Origin: Udaeobacter sp963725505
GTDB taxonomy: Bacteria > Verrucomicrobiota > Verrucomicrobiia > Chthoniobacterales > UBA10450
Assembly: GCA_963725505.1 (NCBI GenBank)
Contig: CAVRYN010000022.1
Location: 1 to 64,000, forward strand
Length of the DNA: 64,000 nucleotides
Direction of reading: 5' to 3'
Part shown: piece after piece, positions 58,461 to 64,000 of the stretch
Layout: every line of letters starts with the position of its first letter
Position numbering within the stretch: position 1 is the first letter of the stretch
Position numbers and translations under genes: made by a program
The notes under the pieces: model-generated
What the model saw: only the letters and a program-made list of their open reading frames with translations
Told to the model about the DNA's origin: nothing
The model's database searches: none

Positions 58461-59156
58461 CTAACGTGTAGCTGATACCGGCGATGCCGGAGCAACCATG
58501 GCATATTTTGGATCTTTGACCTGTTTGCGAATGGCTGCGAAGAGCCTGCTTATTCCCGTCAGACTCACTTGATTTGCAATGAACGATGGAAGGGCGCCGC
58601 CGCTGTCGGTGTAAATGTAATAAGTGGCGCGAGTCTTGGTTATGCCCTCCGGCTCAAACAGCCATTTGCCTTCGCAAATTTTTACCCGCACTACGCCTTT
58701 CGTTTCTGGCGGGCCGAGCTCGTTCGCCGGCGACCATTGATTCATAAACACGCGACCATCAGAGGCAGGCCATGATTTCTTCCAGACTCGCAATGTGTAA
58801 TCACGATCGGCGCAAATTTTTGGCGATAGCCGCTGATAACCAACGATTGAATCGCCATCCCGTTTGAGCAGGCGGCACTCAGTCGTGAAAGGCATGAACT
58901 TTGGATAATTCTGGAAGTCATCGATCACTGCACAAACGGCGTAGGTGGGCGCGTCAATCGGGCCGACAGCTTTAAACTCCTTGAGCGGCGAACCCGGACG
59001 CGCGCGGCTGTAGATCGCGACATTGCTTTCCCGAACGGCGGCCAGTTTCCACCCCTCGTCGCTCGAGTCCACCGCAGCGAACACCGTTGGTGAACCGGCG
59101 AGAAAGATCGAAATCAGACCGTGAAAAACCCACCGGTGCACCGCGTGATGATACAT
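58461..59156 (-). CDS. START/SRPBCC-domain protein, secreted
   Basis: 231 residues with a signal-like N-terminus (VFHGLISIFLAGSPTVFA) and a START-type lipid-binding domain: GWKLAAVRESNVAIYSRARPGSPLKEFKAVGPIDAPTYAVCAVIDDFQNYPKFMPFTTECRLLKRDG (the usual helix-grip opening), YTLRVWKKSWP, GVVRVKICEGKWLFEPEG, and the closing long helix LPSFIANQVSLTGISRLFAAIRKQV. Such proteins bind a sterol, phospholipid or aromatic ligand. The last ~12 residues come close to a GTAGC-like stretch (58473-58495). It starts divergently from the NtrC-like gene. Confidence 0.82.
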   Translation of the reverse strand: MYHHAVHRWVFHGLISIFLAGSPTVFAAVDSSDEGWKLAAVRESNVAIYSRARPGSPLKEFKAVGPIDAPTYAVCAVIDDFQNYPKFMPFTTECRLLKRDGDSIVGYQRLSPKICADRDYTLRVWKKSWPASDGRVFMNQWSPANELGPPETKGVVRVKICEGKWLFEPEGITKTRATYYIYTDSGGALPSFIANQVSLTGISRLFAAIRKQVKDPKYAMVAPASPVSATR

Positions 59157-59248
59157 GTTTCCAGCCCAAGCGCCATAGATACTGGATGCTAGATCCTTGA
59201 TACTGGATAAAAATCTAGCATCTAGCGTAATAGGAGCCGGCGCCGCTA

Positions 59249-60688
59249 ATGAACTTACAGCCCACCATCCTTGTTGTGGATGACGAGAAGCACACGCGCG
59301 ATGGCCTGCGCCGTTTGCTCGAGAACGATTACGACGTGTACGTCGCCGCGGATATTGCAGGCGCGATAGACGTACTCGACCGCGAGCAAATCGATGTCCT
59401 GCTTACTGACCTGCGCCTCGGCAACGAAGACGGACTGGCCTTGATCGATCGCGTTCTGAAAATGCCGCGTCCTCCGATCTGTATCATGATGACCGCCTAC
59501 GGGTCTGTGGATGTCGCGGTCGAGGCGATGAAACGCGGGGCTTACGATTTCGTGACGAAGCCGCTCAATCTCGACAAGGTCGAGTTGCTCATCGCGCGCG
59601 CGGTGCAAGGCCGCAAGCTGGAGCAGGAAAATCGCGCGCTTCGTCAACAAGTGGACGAGCGCTACGGGCTTGAAAATATCTGGGGCGACTCAGCGGCGTT
59701 ACATGAAGTGCTCGACACGATACGGCAGGTCGCGCCGTCCTCGGCCAACGTGCTGATCGAAGGCGAGAGCGGCACGGGCAAGGAATTGGCTGCGCATGCC
59801 ATTCATAACTTGAGCCGCCGCAATAAGGCGAAATTCGTGGCGGTGCATTGCGCGGCGCTTTCGCCACAACTTCTCGAGAGCGAGCTATTCGGGCACGAGA
59901 AAGGCGCGTTTACCGGCGCCCATGAACGGCGTATCGGCCGATTCGAGCAGGCCAACGGCGGCACGCTGTTTCTGGATGAAGTGGCGGAGATCGATCCGAG
60001 CACTCAGGTCAAATTGCTGCGGGTGATCAGCGAGGAACGCGCTTTCGAACGAGTGGGTGGCAATCAAACGTTGCGCGCCGATGTGCGGCTGATTGCAGCT
60101 ACGAACAAAAATCTCGAACAACTCGTGCGCGAGGGAAAATTCCGCGACGATCTCTTCTTCCGGCTCAACGTGGTGCGCGTCACGATGCCGCCGTTGCGCG
60201 AACGAAAAGAAGACATTCCAATTCTGGTCCGCGGATTCCTTCGTCATTTCTGCAAGGAAAATAACAAGCCTCTCCTCGAACTGACTCCGGAAGCGATGGA
60301 TGCGCTGCTGACTTACGATTGGCCCGGCAACGTTCGCGAGCTGCGCACAGCCATCGAACACGGCGTCGTCATGGCGACCGGACCGAAAATTACATTGCGA
60401 GATCTGCCGATGGCCGTGCGCCGGGCAGCCAGTCCCGCAGGCGCGGGATTGCCCGGCGGTGTTTCAGCGACGGAGGCGTTCGGCGAAAAAGCAAGCCCGC
60501 TCGACCTGCACGAGACGGAAAAGAAATTGATCGTCCAAGCGCTCGCAGCGACGAACGGCAACGTCACCGCCGCTGCGAAAAAACTCGGCATCAGCCGCCG
60601 CACACTCCATCGGAAGATTAATGAAATGAATTTGTCGAAAAAGTCGGCCCAAGCCAGAGACGCGAGCGCGAACAAGAAATCGACCTAA
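59249..60688 (+). CDS. sigma-54-dependent response regulator (NtrC type)
   Basis: 479 residues. Receiver domain (1-120: ILVVDDEKHTRDGLRRLLEN, phospho-acceptor Asp54 in VLLTDLRLGNEDG, Lys in FVTKPLNLDKVELL). The AAA+ domain (about 145-380) has Walker A IEGESGTGKELAAHAIH, the sigma-54 contact loop HEKGAFTGAHERR (about 217-229), Walker B TLFLDEVAEID and GNVREL in the sensor-2 region. The C-terminal Fis-type HTH is AATNGNVTAAAKKLGISRRTLHRKINE (about 432-458). It activates sigma-54 promoters after phosphorylation, presumably by the NtrB-like kinase at 54965. A tract of GATACTGGATGCTAGATCC-like repeats (59178-59233) forms the leader. Confidence 0.95.
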   Translation: MNLQPTILVVDDEKHTRDGLRRLLENDYDVYVAADIAGAIDVLDREQIDVLLTDLRLGNEDGLALIDRVLKMPRPPICIMMTAYGSVDVAVEAMKRGAYDFVTKPLNLDKVELLIARAVQGRKLEQENRALRQQVDERYGLENIWGDSAALHEVLDTIRQVAPSSANVLIEGESGTGKELAAHAIHNLSRRNKAKFVAVHCAALSPQLLESELFGHEKGAFTGAHERRIGRFEQANGGTLFLDEVAEIDPSTQVKLLRVISEERAFERVGGNQTLRADVRLIAATNKNLEQLVREGKFRDDLFFRLNVVRVTMPPLRERKEDIPILVRGFLRHFCKENNKPLLELTPEAMDALLTYDWPGNVRELRTAIEHGVVMATGPKITLRDLPMAVRRAASPAGAGLPGGVSATEAFGEKASPLDLHETEKKLIVQALAATNGNVTAAAKKLGISRRTLHRKINEMNLSKKSAQARDASANKKST

Positions 60689-60733
60689 AAGTTTCCCGTT
60701 TACGAATTACCGTTCGAGCGTTTCAATTAGGCC

Positions 60734-62119
60734 GTGACCGAACAGAGGAAAATTTTTGGAACCGACGGCGTGCGCGGTGTCGCGAACGTGGAGCCGGTCA
60801 CGGCGGAGACGGCGCTGAAACTTGGCCGTGCCGCGGCGTATGTGTTCGCGCAAATGAATCCGCGCAGGACGCCTGCCGGCGCGCGTCCCAAAATCGTGTT
60901 GGGTAAGGACACGCGCCTTTCCGGTTACATGCTCGAAAACGCGCTTGTGGCGGGAATCACTTCGCTCGGAGTGGACGTTCTCGTCATCGGACCGTTGCCT
61001 ACGCCCGGCGTTGCTTACATTACACGATCGCTGCGCGCTGACGCCGGGATCGTCCTCTCCGCTTCGCATAATCCTTATCAGGACAACGGCATCAAATTTT
61101 TCAGGCATGACGGTTACAAACTGGATGATCAGATCGAGGAAAAAATCGAGCAGCTGGTTTTTACCGGCCAGATCGATTCCATTCGGCCGACGGCCAACAA
61201 AATCGGACGCGCGACGCGAATCGATGACGCGCTCGGTCGCTACGTGGAATTCGCCAAGGCAAGTTTCCCGCGTGGCATGTCGCTCGAGGAAATGCGTGTG
61301 GCTGTCGACGTGGCAAATGGCGCGGCCTACAAATCGACGCCGTGCATTTTGCGCGAGCTGGGCGCGGACGTCGCAGTGGCGCATAGCGAACCGAATGGCA
61401 TGAACATCAACGACGGTTGCGGCAGCATTCATCCGGAGGAGATCCAGCGTATCGTTAAGATCAGTGGCGCGGATGTCGGCATTAGTCACGACGGCGATGC
61501 TGATCGTGTTCTTCTTTGCGACGAGGATGGCGAGATTGTGGATGGCGATGAGATTCTCGCCATTGCGGCGTTGGATTTTTTGGAGGCTGGGCGACTGGAG
61601 CAGAATACGGTGGTCGCCACCGTCATGAGCAATTTTGGCCTTGATGAGACGCTTGCCGCCAACGGCGGAAAGGTGGTGCGCACGAAAGTCGGAGATCGCT
61701 ATGTGCTTGAAGAAATGATGCAGCAAAAACTTAATCTTGGCGGCGAACAGAGCGGTCACGTCATCTTCCGAGATTTCACCACCACCGGCGATGGCATCGT
61801 CACCGCGCTGCAGGTTCTGCGCATCATGCACAAGAGCGGCCAGCCGTTGAGCAAATTGAAGACGTGCTTAAAGAAATATCCGCAGGCCCAACGCAGTTTA
61901 GTCGTGAAAGAAAAGCGTCCGCTGGCCGAGCTGCCTGCGGTGATGAGGCTGGTGAACGATGCGGAGAAAGAGCTCTCCGGCAAAGGCCGCGTGCTACTGC
62001 GTTATTCGGGGACCGAGCCAAAAATTCGTCTGCTCATCGAAGGGCGCGACGGCGAGTTGATCGACAAGCAAGCGGACCGAATCGCGGACGCAATTCAAAG
62101 CGCGATCGGAGTGGATTAA
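60734..62119 (+). CDS. glmM: phosphoglucosamine mutase
   Basis: 461 residues from GTG 60734. Motifs: KIFGTDGVRGVANVEPVTAETALKLGRA at the N-terminus (typical GlmM), GIVLSASHNPYQDNGIKFF with the phospho-Ser (about residue 112), the metal loop DGDADRVLLCDEDGEIVDGDEI (about 253-274), sugar-binding GGEQSGHVIF and C-terminal LLRYSGTEPKIRLLIEG. It interconverts glucosamine-6-P and glucosamine-1-P, supplying UDP-GlcNAc for peptidoglycan and LPS. A short hairpin region follows its stop and then a TGTCAT repeat. Confidence 0.97.
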   Translation: MTEQRKIFGTDGVRGVANVEPVTAETALKLGRAAAYVFAQMNPRRTPAGARPKIVLGKDTRLSGYMLENALVAGITSLGVDVLVIGPLPTPGVAYITRSLRADAGIVLSASHNPYQDNGIKFFRHDGYKLDDQIEEKIEQLVFTGQIDSIRPTANKIGRATRIDDALGRYVEFAKASFPRGMSLEEMRVAVDVANGAAYKSTPCILRELGADVAVAHSEPNGMNINDGCGSIHPEEIQRIVKISGADVGISHDGDADRVLLCDEDGEIVDGDEILAIAALDFLEAGRLEQNTVVATVMSNFGLDETLAANGGKVVRTKVGDRYVLEEMMQQKLNLGGEQSGHVIFRDFTTTGDGIVTALQVLRIMHKSGQPLSKLKTCLKKYPQAQRSLVVKEKRPLAELPAVMRLVNDAEKELSGKGRVLLRYSGTEPKIRLLIEGRDGELIDKQADRIADAIQSAIGVD

Positions 62120-62139
62120 ATGCCTATGCTTAAACGCGC

Positions 62140-62248
62140 TGTCATCCCGAACGAAGTGAGGGACCTCACAAACGGTGTTGGATCACGCAATGGAATCTGC
62201 GTAACGAAAGCTTCAATTGTGAGGTCCTTCGCTCCGCTCAGGATGACG
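62140..62248. repeat. TGTCATCCCGA...GGATGACG repeat before scpB
   Basis: Left end GTCATCCCGAACGAAGTGAG, right end CTCCGCTCAGGATGAC; inner AGGGACCTCACAA/TTGTGAGGTCCTT pair. It ends 11 bases before the scpB ATG, so it occupies the whole promoter and leader position. Confidence 0.85.
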
Positions 62249-62259
62249 CGCATTGTGCT

Positions 62260-62892
62260 ATGATTTTGTCGCGCGTAATCGAAGCGCTCCTATTCAGCGC
62301 GCAAAAACCGCTTTCGATCCGTGAGATCACCACGGCAATCAAGAGCGCAGAGGATCCGGCAGCTGCCGGGCCTAACGAGTTTGCGCGCGTGCGTGAAGCC
62401 GAAGTTGCCGCCGCGATCGAACAATTGAAAACGGAGTACGTTGAGCAGGGCCGCGCTTTTCAACTGATCGAGAAAGCGGAAGGGTGGCAGCTGGCTACCG
62501 ATCCGAAATACGCGCCATGGGTACGCCAGCTTTTTCCCGTCCCAAAGCCCGCGCGGTTGAGTGCGCCTGCGCTGGAAACGCTGGCGATTATTGCATATCG
62601 CCAGCCCATTACGCGTGCCGATGTGGAAGCGGTTCGCGGCGTGAACATCGATGGCGTGCTGCAAACATTGATGGAGCGCGGTCTCGTCAAAATTGCCGGA
62701 CGCGCCGAAATCCCGGGGCGACCGCTTCTGTATGAAACGACGCAGTTTTTTCTCGATCACTTCGGCCTTCGCGATCTCGACGAATTGCCAAATGTGGAAG
62801 AGTTGCGGAAACGTGATCTGCCGGTCGCGCGCCCTGTAGCCGGCATCGAGGATGCCGGCACGGGGTCTCCGACTATGACGCAGGAATCATAA
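62260..62892 (+). CDS. scpB: segregation and condensation protein B
   Basis: 210 residues. Two winged-helix domains: LSRVIEALLFSAQKPLSIREITTAIK (about 3-28, the classic ScpB opening) and LSAPALETLAIIAYRQPITRADVEAVRGVNIDGVLQTLMERGLVKIAGRAEIPGRPLLYETTQFFLDHFGLRDLDELPN (about 98-180), ending LRKRDL. It binds the SMC-ScpA ring for chromosome condensation and segregation. The last ~17 residues (VAGIEDAGTGSPTMTQES) are encoded by a GTAGC repeat, so the C-terminus has been replaced or extended. No scpA is in view. Confidence 0.94.
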   Translation: MILSRVIEALLFSAQKPLSIREITTAIKSAEDPAAAGPNEFARVREAEVAAAIEQLKTEYVEQGRAFQLIEKAEGWQLATDPKYAPWVRQLFPVPKPARLSAPALETLAIIAYRQPITRADVEAVRGVNIDGVLQTLMERGLVKIAGRAEIPGRPLLYETTQFFLDHFGLRDLDELPNVEELRKRDLPVARPVAGIEDAGTGSPTMTQES

Positions 62893-62975
62893 TCTATAGC
62901 CGTCGTCCTGTGGGCGACGCGATCCGGGCATGAATGGTTCGTCATGGTTGCGCTTCGCACAGCGAAGCGGCTACA
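62835..62975. repeat. pair of GTAGC-family repeats at the scpB end and the next gene's start
   Basis: The first unit (62835 on) begins TGTAGCCGGCATCGAGGATGCCGGC with a clean GCCGGCATC/GATGCCGGC hairpin inside the scpB 3' end. The second unit (62895-62975) begins TATAGCCGTCGTCC and ends AAGCGGCTACA, with GTCGTCCTGTGGGCGAC and GCTTCGCACAGCGAAGC hairpins; the latter lies in the signal peptide region of the next gene. Confidence 0.7.
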
Positions 62976-63988
62976 GCGGATTGTTTCTTCTCACATTTGC
63001 AACGTTATCATCCGTCTTTGCAGAAATCCGTCCTGCAGATTGCGCACGGGCGGCGCAATATTCCGAGCGCAGACGCGGAGTTTCCATGCTCGTGATACAA
63101 AACGGGCGGACGGTTTTCGAACATTATGCCAACGGAGGATCGGCCAGCGGAAGATGGCCGATCTTCAGCGGAACAAAAAGTTTTTGGGGAATCGCGGCGT
63201 TGGCCGCCGTGCATGATGGGTTGTTTCGCCTCGATGATTTCGTCTCAGACACGATCACCGAATGGAAGAGCGATCCGCGCAAATCGCGAATCACGATTCG
63301 GCAGTTGCTCAACCAGACAGACGGCATTGAAGGTGCTTCGCGTCTCCAGCGCGCATCGATTCAAGACCGAAACGCCATGGCAATTCGGTTGCCGGCGCTC
63401 GCTGAACCGGGTGCGTCTTTCATCTATGGCCCGAGTCATCTGCAGATTTTGTCCGAGCTGCTGCGCCGGAAACTGGGAGGTCGCGGCACGATCGCATACT
63501 TCGAAGAGCACGTGTCGGACCGGCTGCGCATTGGGCATCTCAACTACAAGAAGGATCGCCGCGACAATCCACTGCCGGCGACAGGATTTGAATTGACGGC
63601 GCGGGAATGGGCGCGCCTGGGTGAACTGGTGTTGGGAAGTGGCAGTTATCGCGGACACCAAATTGTGCCAGCAAATTTGTTGCGCGAGGCGTTTGCCGGA
63701 TCGCAAGCGAATCGGTCCTATGGCCTCACATTTTGGTTGAATCAGCAGGCGCCCAATGGACGTGAGATGGACATGGAACGAATGCTCGACCTGCCTTGGC
63801 AGAACGCGCAATGGACAGATGCTTGCATTTGCAAGGACGCGCCGGCCGACATGGTGGTGGCGCTTGGCTCCGGTTATCAGCGCTTGTTTGTGATTCCGTC
63901 GCTGAAGGCAATCATTGTGCGGCAAGGTTCAAACGCAAAATTTTCCGATGCGCATTTCTTGCGCCTGGTAATTGGCCGCGAGGGTTGA
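62930..63988 (+). CDS. class C beta-lactamase/DD-peptidase-like serine hydrolase, secreted
   Basis: 352 residues. Signal peptide-like N-terminus (GYSGLFLLTFATLSSVFA), whose first ~16 residues come from a repeat (62895). The serine beta-lactamase-like domain has the SxxK motif in WPIFSGTKSFWG (Ser about 82), YGPSHLQILSELL for the Y-x-S/N motif (about 165), the typical ITIRQLLNQTDGI helix and a C-terminal strand VVALGSGYQRLFVIPSLKAIIVRQG. It resembles class C beta-lactamases and EstB-type esterases or D-Ala peptidases; substrate unknown. ATG 62930 chosen. Only 12 bases remain after its stop in this window. Confidence 0.82.
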   Translation: MNGSSWLRFAQRSGYSGLFLLTFATLSSVFAEIRPADCARAAQYSERRRGVSMLVIQNGRTVFEHYANGGSASGRWPIFSGTKSFWGIAALAAVHDGLFRLDDFVSDTITEWKSDPRKSRITIRQLLNQTDGIEGASRLQRASIQDRNAMAIRLPALAEPGASFIYGPSHLQILSELLRRKLGGRGTIAYFEEHVSDRLRIGHLNYKKDRRDNPLPATGFELTAREWARLGELVLGSGSYRGHQIVPANLLREAFAGSQANRSYGLTFWLNQQAPNGREMDMERMLDLPWQNAQWTDACICKDAPADMVVALGSGYQRLFVIPSLKAIIVRQGSNAKFSDAHFLRLVIGREG

Positions 63989-64000
63989 CTTGGTAGAGAT

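Overview
The window looks like chromosomal DNA of a free-living Gram-negative bacterium of the PVC superphylum, most plausibly Verrucomicrobia (Spartobacteria/Chthoniobacter-Udaeobacter type). This is inference. It rests on a double-length tandem UvrA (an arrangement known from Chlamydiae and relatives), envelope genes (lgt, TolQ/TolR/TonB-like, GmhA), a sufCBD operon, GTP-type PEPCK, several dense families of short interspersed palindromic repeats, and the general look of the proteins. There is no prophage, CRISPR array or intact transposon. Accessory traits come as single genes, gene remnants and repeats scattered among housekeeping genes.

Layout. 0-16 kb: tRNA-Thr; a small secreted protein; the 3' remnant of a nitrate/sulfonate-type ABC ATPase; two halogenase-like flavoproteins flanking a CPA2 Na+(K+)/H+ antiporter; a class A beta-lactamase-like hydrolase; priA; a lytic transglycosylase; an FG-GAP protein remnant; polX; a cytochrome P450; and an arginine dihydrolase-like gene next to an ornithine cyclodeaminase-type (LOR/SDH) gene, apparently an unfused version of the cyanobacterial AgrE/ArgZ arginine-to-proline enzyme. 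16-27.5 kb: a TMEM14-like membrane protein; a frameshifted GH75 chitosanase-like gene; a GNAT-methyltransferase fusion joined across a repeat; VOC protein; fumC with a lipid methyltransferase; tRNA-Val; a large unknown membrane protein; gmhA; a rhomboid-like protein; pckG. 27.6-41 kb: giant uvrA riddled with in-frame repeat insertions; lgt; tolQ-tolR-tonB-like genes; sufC-sufB-sufD (sufD frameshifted); GIY-YIG remnant; tRNA-Gln and a tRNA-Gln pseudogene whose anticodon arm is a palindromic repeat. 41-51 kb: a membrane pseudokinase, a CHAP-like secreted protein, a 3D-domain secreted protein, a gene-poor island with a decayed gene, a metallopeptidase (frameshifted) beside an ATP-grasp ligase, VOC protein, GT2. 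51-64 kb: rpsO-pnp (pnp with two frameshifts), AI-2E-type permease, NtrB-like kinase, prolyl oligopeptidase, START-domain protein, NtrC-like regulator, glmM, scpB and a class C-type serine hydrolase.

Two themes cut across the window. First, at least four repeat families (GTAGC...GCTAC palindromes, the CCCCGAAAGCTTTCGGGG palindrome, TGTCATyCyGA...GGATGACA elements, and a ~150 bp GTAGCGCACGCG element) lie between genes and also inside conserved genes in open frame. They supply linkers, stop codons and even a fusion junction. Second, at least five single-base frameshifts interrupt otherwise well conserved genes (GH75, sufD, metallopeptidase, pnp twice). All are in the extra-base direction. Sequencing or assembly error is the first explanation for core genes such as pnp and sufD.
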